From Chloroflexota bacterium (lineage in GTDB: Bacteria > Chloroflexota > Anaerolineae > JACRMK01): a stretch of DNA of 12,955 nucleotides. The notes under the pieces were generated by a model. It saw nothing but the letters and a program-made list of their open reading frames with translations. It did no database searches and had not been told where the DNA came from. The DNA is taken from contig JACQEC010000047.1 of NCBI GenBank assembly GCA_016200765.1, positions 1-12,955 of the forward strand. Reading direction: 5' to 3'. Numbering within the stretch: position 1 is the stretch's first letter; each line of letters begins with the position of its first letter. The position numbers and the translations under genes are program-made. Below are positions 5,972 to 12,525 of the stretch, piece by piece.

Positions 5972-7847
5972 TCCCATCACCGGACTGCCAGTCCCACCCT
6001 GCCGCTTCCAATTCAACCAGCGCGGCGAAACGCCCGCCGCGCGCGATCAAGTCGGCGGGCGCGCCTTCCTCGACGAGGCGGCCTGCTTCCATCACCAGCA
6101 CGCGGTCGGCCTCACGCGCGGTCGAGAGGCGGTGGGCCACCGTCAGCACCGCGCGGCGATGGCTGGCGACATCGGCGCGCAGGGCGGCGCGAAAGGCCGC
6201 GTCGCTGGCGTTATCCACAGCCGCCGTCGCCTCGTCCAACAGCAGAACGGCAGGATCCCACACGAGCGCGCGCGCCAGCGCGAGCAACTGTCGCTGACCC
6301 GCCGATAACTGCGCGCCGCCGCCGCGCCCTGCCCCGCTTAAAGGCGTATCATAGCCCAGTGGCAAGGCGCGGATGAAGCCGTCGGCGCCCGCGATCAGCG
6401 ACGCGCGCTCGACCGCTTCGCGCGGCACCGAGGCGTCGCCCAGCGTCAGGTTCTCGAAGACCGTTTCGCTGAACAACTGCACGGCCTGCGGCACCACACC
6501 CACCACCCGCCGCCGCTCGTCCGCGCTCAACGCGCGGGGGTCGCGGCCCGCCACCCGGATCGCGCCCGCCCACGGCTCGTAGAGGCCCGCCAGCAAGTGC
6601 AGGGCACTGCTCTTCCCCGCGCCCGTGCGCCCGACCAACGCAATGTGCTCACCCGCGCGCGCGCTGAACGAGAGGCGGTGCAGGACGGCCAGTCCCTCTC
6701 GGTAGCCGAAGACCACATCGCGCAAGAGGATGGCATCTTCCGCGGGCAGAAACTCCGGTGGAAATTGTTCAAAACTCACCGCCGAGGGCGCGCCCTTCGA
6801 CAGGCTCATGATGCCGTGCGCGCGGCTTTCTTCTTTGCTCTGTTCGGCGTTCTCTGCGGGCTCGGCGGTGGATGACATCGTGCTTGCGCCGTGCAACGCC
6901 ACGTTCTCGACTGGCAGGGCCAGCACCTGCCGGATGCGCTCCAGGCCCGACAACGCGCTCTGCACTGTCTGCCACTCGTCGCCGAGGTCTATGATCACCC
7001 CGAAGAAGCGGCGGAACAGCAGGACGAACGCCGTCAGCACGCCGAGGGAGATATGCCACGCCGCTGTGACGCCGCTCGCGCCCAGCCACAACAGCAAGGC
7101 GACGATCAGCGCCGACAGCGTAGCCATCAACGGCGGGTAGAACGAGTTATACACGGTGGAGCGGTTAGCCGCGCCGACCACCAGTCGCAGGCTCTGGCGA
7201 AAGCGCGTGCTGAACACGTCTTCGCGGCGAAAGGCGCGGATGACCTCGACCCCATTCAAGGTCTCCTGCAGGGCAGTGTTCATCAGGCCGGTGGCGATGC
7301 GGTTGTCGCGCTCGGCGGCGCGCACGCGCACGCGGAAGAACTGCGTGATCACGACCAGCAACGGCGCGATCAACGCCGTCACGAAGGACAGCGGCGCGCT
7401 CAACACGAGCATCGCGGCGGCGGTGGTCAGCAGGCTCAACAGGCTGGAGACGAGGATCGCCACGCCCGACGTGAACAGCGTGTCCACCGTTTCCACGTCG
7501 GCGGTGCCGCGGCTGATAATCTCGCCGATGGGCGTTTGATCAAAGTAACTGATCGGCAGTTGTTGCAGGTGCGCGAACAGGCGCACGCGCAAATCGTGCA
7601 GAGCGCCCTGCGCCACAACGGACGTGAGGTAGATGCCAAGCGCGTTGACACTGCCCACGGCGACCGTCGCGCCATAGTAGAGCGCGGCCAGTGTCAGCAG
7701 TCCCTCTGTCGCGCCGGTCGTCAGGTGCGTGTCAATCAGCCGCTGGACGATCAGCGGCGGCACCACGTCGAGCGTCTGCGCCAGCAGGAAGGACAGCGCG
7801 ATCACCGCCAGCCAGACGCGCCACGGGCGAATGAGCGCGCGGATCAT
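5961..7847 (-). CDS. ABC exporter half-transporter, consensus ATPase subunit
   Basis: A 628-residue transmembrane-domain plus ATPase exporter of the MsbA/TM287-288 type. The start is ATG 7847, which overlaps the upstream gene's stop as ATGA; a longer frame from 8033 only adds residues shadowing the upstream gene. Residues ~1-310 form the six-helix membrane domain. The ATPase has Walker A GRTGAGKSS (Lys412), Q-loop GVVPQAVQLFSE, signature LSAGQRQ, Walker B LLLDEATAAVD (Asp538, catalytic Glu539) and H-loop AHRLS. Between the two domains, residues ~327-352 are an unusual insert with TAE/PAE/NAE triplets and MSLSKG that looks like translated repeat DNA. The intact Glu here and the Glu-to-Asp change in the partner point to a heterodimer. 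Likely substrates are drugs, lipids or peptides, but none can be inferred. Confidence 0.92.
   Translation of the reverse strand: MIRALIRPWRVWLAVIALSFLLAQTLDVVPPLIVQRLIDTHLTTGATEGLLTLAALYYGATVAVGSVNALGIYLTSVVAQGALHDLRVRLFAHLQQLPISYFDQTPIGEIISRGTADVETVDTLFTSGVAILVSSLLSLLTTAAAMLVLSAPLSFVTALIAPLLVVITQFFRVRVRAAERDNRIATGLMNTALQETLNGVEVIRAFRREDVFSTRFRQSLRLVVGAANRSTVYNSFYPPLMATLSALIVALLLWLGASGVTAAWHISLGVLTAFVLLFRRFFGVIIDLGDEWQTVQSALSGLERIRQVLALPVENVALHGASTMSSTAEPAENAEQSKEESRAHGIMSLSKGAPSAVSFEQFPPEFLPAEDAILLRDVVFGYREGLAVLHRLSFSARAGEHIALVGRTGAGKSSALHLLAGLYEPWAGAIRVAGRDPRALSADERRRVVGVVPQAVQLFSETVFENLTLGDASVPREAVERASLIAGADGFIRALPLGYDTPLSGAGRGGGAQLSAGQRQLLALARALVWDPAVLLLDEATAAVDNASDAAFRAALRADVASHRRAVLTVAHRLSTAREADRVLVMEAGRLVEEGAPADLIARGGRFAALVELEAAGWDWQSGDGITG
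6789..6869 (-). repeat. In-frame repeat-derived insert in an ABC exporter linker
   Basis: On the minus strand the segment encodes three 9-nt units, ACCGCCGAG, CCCGCAGAG and AACGCCGAA (6869-6843), read as TAE, PAE, NAE. These are followed by a Lys/Glu-rich stretch and then by TGAGCCTGTCGAAGGG (6808-6793). A one-mismatch copy of the last 16-mer lies at 10006-10021 at the end of another gene. The insert sits between membrane and ATPase domains, where extra length is tolerated. Confidence 0.6.
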
Positions 7848-9682
7848 GCCTCGACCCCGCCCCCGACTGTGATCGGGGGCCCGCTCATGACGCGGCGCTG
7901 GGCGGCGAAGATGCGCGCGTAGAGGCCGCCCGCCGCCATCAACTGCGCGTGCGTGCCGCGCTCGACGATGCGGCCCTGCTCGAGCACCACCACCAGATCG
8001 GCCAGCGGGAAGGCCGCCAGCCGGTGCGAGCACAGCACAATCGTCGCGCGCTGCTGTGGCGACGCCAGCGGGCCAAACGCCTCTTGCAGATTCGCCACCA
8101 TCTGCGCCTCGACGCTCACATCCACCGCCGAGAAGGGGTCATCGAGCGCCAGCAGGCCCGGCCGATGTGGGGCAAAGCCCGCAACCGCCCGCGCCAGCGC
8201 GATGCGCTGTCGCTGACCGCCCGAGACGCGGATGCCCATCTCGCCAATCGGTGTGTCGAGGCCGGACGGGAAGGCGCGCAGGTCGTCCTGCAACGCGGCG
8301 ATGGTGGTCGCCTGCTCCACGCCGTCGGCCGGTCCAGTCCCAAACAGGACGTTCTCGCGCACGGTGCCGGAAAAGAGAAACGGCTCTTGCGGCAGATAGC
8401 CAATCGCCGGGTCGCGCCCATCAAAGAGGATGCGCCCGGCTTCCAACGGGTAAACGCCGAGCAGGGCGCGCGCCAGCGCGCTCTTGCCGGAGCCGACCGG
8501 CCCGGTGACCGCGACGAGCGCGCCCGCCGGGACTTCAAGACTCAAGTCGTCCAGCGCCAGCCGCGCCGCGCCCGGATAGCGAAACGAGACATGCTGGAGC
8601 GAGATGGCTACCGGCCCCGCCGCCCCTGTCGCGGTCGCGCCGTCGCGCGCGCCATTCAGGCCGACGATGTGGCCGGGGCGGAACGAAGCGAAGCGCGGCT
8701 CGCCGGCCATGGTGAGCGGCGGGCTTAACAGCGACAGGAGGCGCGCATAGGCCGCCGCGCTGGCCTGCACCTGATTGATCACCCTCGGCACCTCGCGGAA
8801 GCCGCGGTTGACCGCGCGCCCATAGAGTTCGAGGTACGCCACAAAGCCGCCAACGGTCAGCGCGCCCGACAGCACACGCTCGCCGCCCTGCCAGATCAGC
8901 ACGATGACCCCCAGCGTGACGAGAATGATGTAGAACGGCTGTAGGCCAACGCGCAGTCGCTCGCTGGCGATATTGGCAGAGGCCTGACGGCGCGAGAGGC
9001 GCGCGATCTGCGCGATGGCCGACTCGGCGCGGCCAAAGAGGCGCAAGACGCGCACGCCGGTCAACTGCTCTTGCAAGGCGGCGGTATAGGCGGCGTTGGC
9101 CTGCCGCGCGCGGGTGGTGCGCCCGCGCACCCAGCGTCCCGATGCGTAAGCCAGCCCCATCGCCAGCGGCGTGGTGGACAGCACCGCCAGCGTCAGCCCG
9201 GCATCAACCCAGAGCATGGCGACGACGAAGGAGAGGGTGAAGAGCATGGTATCCCACAGCTCAATCACAAAGCGCCGCACGCCGAGGCCCCAGGTCTCCA
9301 CGTCGCCGACGATGCGCGCCATCAGGTCGCCGATGGCGGTCTGGTGCAGGCGCTCCATCGGCCAGGCGAGCACGCCGCGCAAGAGGTCGGCGCGCAGGTT
9401 GGCGCGCATCCGCGCGTTGGCGGTGATCAGGAACCAGCGCTTGAAGACGCGCGGCCCCTCGGTCAACAACGTGCCGCCGACGAAGGCCAGCGCCGCCCAG
9501 CCCACCGCGCCCGCGGCGGCCTCGCCGCGCCCGGCGGCCAGCGCCGCGTCAATCGCCCGCCCCAGCAAGATGGCCGGCAGAACGACCAGCGTGTTCATCA
9601 GGATGCCCGCCACAGAGCCGACCAGCAGTTCCCCGGCGACTTGACGGAAGTAAGGGCGCATGGCCCAGAGGAAGCGAATCAT
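7844..9682 (-). CDS. ABC exporter half-transporter, degenerate-site subunit
   Basis: A 612-residue exporter half-transporter: a six-helix membrane domain (residues ~1-310) and an ATPase with Walker A GPVGSGKSA (Lys400), Q-loop GYLPQEPFLFSG, canonical-type signature VSGGQRQR, Walker B LLALDDPFSAVD and H-loop SHRLA. The residue after the Walker B Asp514 is Asp515, where a hydrolytic site has Glu. The same Glu-to-Asp change marks the degenerate site of heterodimeric exporters such as TM287/TM288. The stop overlaps the next gene's start (ATGA, 7844-7847), implying translational coupling and equal production of the two subunits. The start ATG 9682 has no clear Shine-Dalgarno site, and I see no convincing promoter in the 336-bp gap upstream. 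Substrate unknown. Confidence 0.92.
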   Translation of the reverse strand: MIRFLWAMRPYFRQVAGELLVGSVAGILMNTLVVLPAILLGRAIDAALAAGRGEAAAGAVGWAALAFVGGTLLTEGPRVFKRWFLITANARMRANLRADLLRGVLAWPMERLHQTAIGDLMARIVGDVETWGLGVRRFVIELWDTMLFTLSFVVAMLWVDAGLTLAVLSTTPLAMGLAYASGRWVRGRTTRARQANAAYTAALQEQLTGVRVLRLFGRAESAIAQIARLSRRQASANIASERLRVGLQPFYIILVTLGVIVLIWQGGERVLSGALTVGGFVAYLELYGRAVNRGFREVPRVINQVQASAAAYARLLSLLSPPLTMAGEPRFASFRPGHIVGLNGARDGATATGAAGPVAISLQHVSFRYPGAARLALDDLSLEVPAGALVAVTGPVGSGKSALARALLGVYPLEAGRILFDGRDPAIGYLPQEPFLFSGTVRENVLFGTGPADGVEQATTIAALQDDLRAFPSGLDTPIGEMGIRVSGGQRQRIALARAVAGFAPHRPGLLALDDPFSAVDVSVEAQMVANLQEAFGPLASPQQRATIVLCSHRLAAFPLADLVVVLEQGRIVERGTHAQLMAAGGLYARIFAAQRRVMSGPPITVGGGVEA

Positions 9683-9759
9683 GCTTAGGGAGCAGTCAAA
9701 GCAAGTGACTGAATCACGCTACGCAAAGAGGTCATAGTTTGTTTCACCTGACGTTGTTT

Positions 9760-9873
9760 GCGAAGCCATCTCCTCGCCGCTGGAGTACAGGCTTGAGCCG
9801 GACAGGCCCGCGAGCCATCACACCGGCTGAAGCCTGCTCTCCCAAGACGCCGCGGCGCAATGACGCGCATAAC
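9760..9873 (+). repeat. Long-hairpin dispersed repeat, copy B
   Basis: This copy has the same order of blocks as copy A (1974-2127): GCGAAGCCATCTCC-CGCC, then an inverted repeat with arms 9782-9801 and 9823-9842, then CCCAAGACGCCG and ATGACGCGC. The arms have three mismatches in 20 bp, so this copy is more decayed than A. The gap 9683-10018 holds this repeat, a gene remnant (9906-9956) and a 7-bp array (9964-9991). I see no complete gene in it. Confidence 0.8.
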
Positions 9874-9905
9874 ACGAGTGACTGTATCCGCATCTTGGCA
9901 TCTCC

Positions 9906-9956
9906 TCAAATGGTGATGACATTGACGACGAACGAGACCAGGGTCAACAGCGCGCG
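9906..9956 (-). pseudogene. C-terminal remnant of a paralogue of the small membrane protein at 12106-12477
   Basis: On the minus strand RALLTLVSFVVNVITI followed by a stop matches the end of the 123-residue membrane protein, RVLLTIVSFVVNVFVI and stop. Eleven of 16 residues are identical and the rest are mostly conservative. The two places also share 17 identical bases (ACATTGACGACGAACGA on the plus strand). Upstream of the 16 codons the similarity ends at the 7-bp array (9964-9991). This looks like the tail of a second copy whose body was deleted or replaced. Confidence 0.65.
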
Positions 9957-9963
9957 CTGAAAC

Positions 9964-9991
9964 GTGACGAGTGACGGGTGGCGGGTGACGC
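9964..9991. repeat. Short degenerate 7-bp tandem array
   Basis: Four in-phase units, GTGACGA, GTGACGG, GTGGCGG, GTGACGC, lie between the membrane-protein remnant and the ChrB-like gene. The sequence differs from the arrays at 391-467 and 5389-5423, but the period is the same. Confidence 0.7.
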
Positions 9992-10005
9992 AACGACGGC
10001 AACCG

Positions 10006-10021
10006 CCCTTCGGCAGGCTCA
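10006..10021 (-). repeat. 16-bp dispersed repeat overlapping the ChrB-like stop codon
   Basis: The minus-strand sequence TGAGCCTGCCGAAGGG differs at one position from the copy inside the ABC exporter (6793-6808). Its first three bases are the TGA stop of the ChrB-like gene, so the repeat may have set the present C-terminus of that protein. Confidence 0.6.
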
Positions 10022-10495
10022 GGGCTTCGGCGCGGGCATGTAATCGCCGTCTGGTTTGCCCTGGCGCACCATCGCCTGGCAATAGGCGTAGAGCGCGTCG
10101 TAGACAATCCACTCGGCGGTATTGATCGCGTGGTCGTCCGGATAGCCCAGATGGCGGAAGCCTTCGGCGATAGCTTCCAGCCCCGGCCCTTCCGGCTGAT
10201 GCCAGAGCGTGTTATCCGTGTCGGCGCCGTTGACGATTTTTCCCAGCAGCACCAGTGCGGGATCGTCTGTCAGGCGGTACTTTGACAGAATCGCCTCGAA
10301 CGAGCACGCCTTGCCATGGTGGCCCAACTCGACGCCCTTGACATCGTATGGCGTCGCTCCGAGGCGTTCGGCTTCGCCCATCACTTTATCGGCAGGCACG
10401 AAGATAAACTCGGCCTGCGGGTCCACAAACTTCTTGATGAGCCACGGACAGGCCACACGGTCTACTTTGACGTGCTCGCGGGTAATCCATTGCAT
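10019..10495 (-). CDS. ChrB C-terminal-domain protein (chromate-resistance family)
   Basis: A 158-residue cytoplasmic protein matching the ChrB C-terminal (Chrom_Resist) domain: KVDRVACPWLIKKFVDP (10-26), AEFIFVPADKV, GATPYDVKGVELGHHGKACSFE (46-67), IVNGADTDN (87-95) and the DDHA...YDALYAYC end. In proteobacterial ChrB, a chromate-responsive regulator of the ChrA efflux pump, this domain is preceded by an N-terminal domain. Here only the C-terminal domain is present, and no ChrA transporter is in the window. AGGAGG (10501-10506) lies five bases upstream of the ATG. The gene starts 9 bp after the preceding stop and is last of a five-gene operon. The stop codon lies in a dispersed repeat, so a few native residues may have been lost. 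Family membership is firm; a chromate role is inferred from the family only. Confidence 0.88.
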   Translation of the reverse strand: MQWITREHVKVDRVACPWLIKKFVDPQAEFIFVPADKVMGEAERLGATPYDVKGVELGHHGKACSFEAILSKYRLTDDPALVLLGKIVNGADTDNTLWHQPEGPGLEAIAEGFRHLGYPDDHAINTAEWIVYDALYAYCQAMVRQGKPDGDYMPAPKP

Positions 10496-10504
10496 GTCAT
10501 CCTC

Positions 10505-11047
10505 CTACTCATACAGAATGGTGGCGATGCGCCACCGCCCGCCCAGTCGGTCGCCTTGACCCTGCAGGTTGCAGCGGTGCAGGTGCAACTCAATGACTCC
10601 GTTTTGGATGGGTGCGATTTTCGCCCAACCGTCGGTCACGAGGTCAATGCGGACGAAATGCTCGACGAATTGCCTTTCGACGATGTTGTGCCTGCCGCCC
10701 CAGCGCGCGTTAAGCCGGGCGAGCGCGACCTCTGGCGTGAGCGTCTCAGTGGACGCCACGCCGGGTCGCGGGGCGAAGGAAACCTCATTGGCGAGCCATG
10801 CTGAGAACCCATTCGCGTTGCCGCCGCCTAGCGCCCGTGTGACCGCCTGCAGGATAGCGTCAAAGTCCGCAGGGAGTGCGACAGGCGTGGACGTCACCTC
10901 GCTGTGTGGCGTCTCCGTGGGGCTGGCGATAGGGAGCGCTGCGCGCGACGGGTGCGCCGCAGGCCCGGAGAGCACGGAATCCCGTTCGCAGTCTGCGCTG
11001 AAGATCAACAACAAGCTGGCCAGGCCGGGTGCGATGAATCGCTCCAT
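10505..11047 (-). CDS. Small secreted protein or lipoprotein of unknown function
   Basis: A 180-residue protein I do not recognise. Residues 1-20 form an export signal with a hydrophobic core (LASLLLIF) followed by SADC. Cys20 could be lipidated, but Asp just before it is not a normal lipobox residue, so cleavage by ordinary signal peptidase is also possible. Residues 21-58 are a Pro/Ser/Thr-rich linker. Residues ~60-180 form a compact domain (FDAILQAVTRAL, LTPEVALARLNARWGG, RIDLVTDGW, a basic LHLHRCNLQGQG and a terminal GRWRIATILYE). Its pattern would fit an NTF2-like cone fold, but that is a guess. It starts 12 bp after the previous stop, within the ChrB operon. Confidence 0.75.
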   Translation of the reverse strand: MERFIAPGLASLLLIFSADCERDSVLSGPAAHPSRAALPIASPTETPHSEVTSTPVALPADFDAILQAVTRALGGGNANGFSAWLANEVSFAPRPGVASTETLTPEVALARLNARWGGRHNIVERQFVEHFVRIDLVTDGWAKIAPIQNGVIELHLHRCNLQGQGDRLGGRWRIATILYE

Positions 11048-11059
11048 CTCAATCTCGGA

Positions 11060-12094
11060 TTACGGCTTGACATGAATGCCGTGAGCCTCGGCCAGGGCGC
11101 TGATCTGTTGGCGGTTGACCTGTGTGGGATCATAGGTGACCTGCAACTCCTGCGCGCCTGCTTGCACGTCGGTCACGCCCGGTAAATTCCGAATTGCCTC
11201 GACGAGTGGCACGGTCTCATCTTCGGAGACAATGGTGACGAACTGGAAACTTTCCGTGCGCAGCTGTGTTGAACCTGCCGGTGTCGGGCTAACCGTGGCC
11301 GCGCGCGCGGGTGTGATCGCCGACGATGCGCCCGCGGCGGTCACGCGCACGTCATCGAAACACGTGACCGAATCCGCTTTCGTCCACAGGCCGACACCGC
11401 CAGACTTATACGTATCATCCGTCGTCTCGACGACCAGCGTGCCATCCAGCGAGCCGCGCAGACGGTTGCCGGCCGCCTCAACCTTCAGTTCGTGCCATTG
11501 GCCCGATGCCACTTTGCCCGAGCCTTCTTTGATCACGATGCGTTGGGCGGCGACGTATTTGTAGAAGTTGACGTTGTCTTCGAGGGCGTTGGCGCGCAGG
11601 ATGTAATAGTTATCCTTGTTCTGGATGCGAAAGATGATACCCGCGGCCCGGTCTTGATTGCCCGCAATGGGCTTGAAGCGCGTCATCACGGTGACATCCG
11701 CATAGGCGGCGCTGGTCAGAGACAGCGCTGGATAGGTCGCGGCGCCCGTCTGGCAGAGCGCGTTGGGAGGACTGGGCGCGTCTCTCTCGGCGCGCACCGC
11801 CCACGTTCCGCTGAACACGGCGGCGCCGCCGGGCAATCCGCCAATGGGATCGCGGTCAAAGTTGAAACTTGGCGCGGGGTTCTGGGCCGGGGCCGTTGGG
11901 GCGGCTGTCGGACCGGTGGTGGTTGAGGTCGGCGGCAGGGTTGGCGGCGACGTCGGCTGGGTGGCATTCGTGGCCAAAGCGCTGGGCGTGTTCGTCGTCG
12001 CAGACGGCGGCGCGGCTGTCCCACAGGCCGCCACGGCCAGCATGAGCGTGAGCCACACGCTCAAAGTTGCACAGCGGAAAAGTTGATGGCGCAT
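11060..12094 (-). CDS. Lipoprotein with concanavalin-like (DUF1080/LamG-type) and HMA-like domains
   Basis: A 344-residue surface lipoprotein. The start is ATG 12094, with GGAGG just upstream and a good lipoprotein signal (LAVAAC, Cys24); frames from 12169 or 12106 add implausible residues before the signal. Residues 25-76 are a Thr/Pro/Ala linker. Residues ~77-252 look like a concanavalin-fold sugar-binding or DUF1080 domain (AAGIIFRIQNKDNYYILRA, NFYKY, GQWHELKVEAAGNRLRGSLDG, GGVGLWTKADS, FDDVRV). After a second linker, residues ~281-344 have the beta-alpha-beta-beta-alpha-beta layout of a heavy-metal-associated domain (VPLVEAIRNLPGVTDVQ, LQVTYDPTQVNRQQISALAEAHGIHV). The CxxC metal ligands of that domain are absent. 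It starts 11 bp after the upstream stop in the ChrB operon. A role in sensing or binding at the cell surface is inferred only. Confidence 0.82.
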   Translation of the reverse strand: MRHQLFRCATLSVWLTLMLAVAACGTAAPPSATTNTPSALATNATQPTSPPTLPPTSTTTGPTAAPTAPAQNPAPSFNFDRDPIGGLPGGAAVFSGTWAVRAERDAPSPPNALCQTGAATYPALSLTSAAYADVTVMTRFKPIAGNQDRAAGIIFRIQNKDNYYILRANALEDNVNFYKYVAAQRIVIKEGSGKVASGQWHELKVEAAGNRLRGSLDGTLVVETTDDTYKSGGVGLWTKADSVTCFDDVRVTAAGASSAITPARAATVSPTPAGSTQLRTESFQFVTIVSEDETVPLVEAIRNLPGVTDVQAGAQELQVTYDPTQVNRQQISALAEAHGIHVKP

Positions 12095-12105
12095 GGTCCT
12101 CCACA

Positions 12106-12477
12106 TCAGATCACGAACACATTGACGACGAACGATACGATCGTCAGCAGTACACGCGTCCGCTCCCAACCCGCGGCATCCGGCGGACGACGGAACGCGG
12201 CGTAAACGCCCACGAAGACATACGAAACCACTGGACTCAGCAGGTCGTTGGGACTGAAGGGCGGCATGCTGTCGTCATTCAACAGTGGGATGTTGGCCGT
12301 ATAGCGCCACGCTAGTACCGACAGCCCAACCACCAGCGCCAGAAGCAAGCACTCACCTCTATTCAAGAGAGGGTCACGCCCATTGACTGCGAGCAGCACG
12401 ACGAAACTCACCGCAAAGGCAAGCGCGGCCGTTAGCGCGATCCACCACACAGGAAAGGTCGAGGGGAATTGTGGCAT
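12106..12477 (-). CDS. Small integral membrane protein of unknown function
   Basis: A 123-residue protein with four predicted membrane segments at about 11-31, 43-58, 79-96 and 108-123. A polar loop (NIPLLNDDSMPPFSPNDLL) lies between the second and third. The last helix ends at the C-terminus (VNVFVI). I do not recognise a family. The start ATG 12477 has only a weak AAGG about 10 bases upstream. It lies 48 bp after the DUF3105 gene and 11 bp before the two-domain lipoprotein, so it is an operon member. A 16-residue relic of a paralogue is found at 9906-9956 on the other side of the ChrB-like gene, suggesting this gene was once duplicated here. Confidence 0.8.
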   Translation of the reverse strand: MPQFPSTFPVWWIALTAALAFAVSFVVLLAVNGRDPLLNRGECLLLALVVGLSVLAWRYTANIPLLNDDSMPPFSPNDLLSPVVSYVFVGVYAAFRRPPDAAGWERTRVLLTIVSFVVNVFVI

Positions 12478-12525
12478 GAGATTGGCCTTAGATGCGAATG
12501 TGGCGCGACTTGCTCTGCTTGAGCG

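Noticed and set aside
6891..7922. Long plus-strand frame opposite the ABC exporter (343 codons)
   Set aside because: Gln/Arg/His/Ala-rich composition typical of an antisense shadow; the minus strand holds a full exporter.
7848..8033. Longer N-terminus for the second ABC exporter
   Set aside because: The extra 62 residues are an Arg/Gly/Ala-rich shadow of the upstream gene; ATG 7847 gives the ATGA overlap and a normal membrane-domain start.
9685..10107. 140-codon minus-strand frame beside the ChrB-like gene
   Set aside because: It runs through the 16-mer repeat, the 7-bp array and the long-hairpin repeat, and overlaps the ChrB-like gene out of frame.
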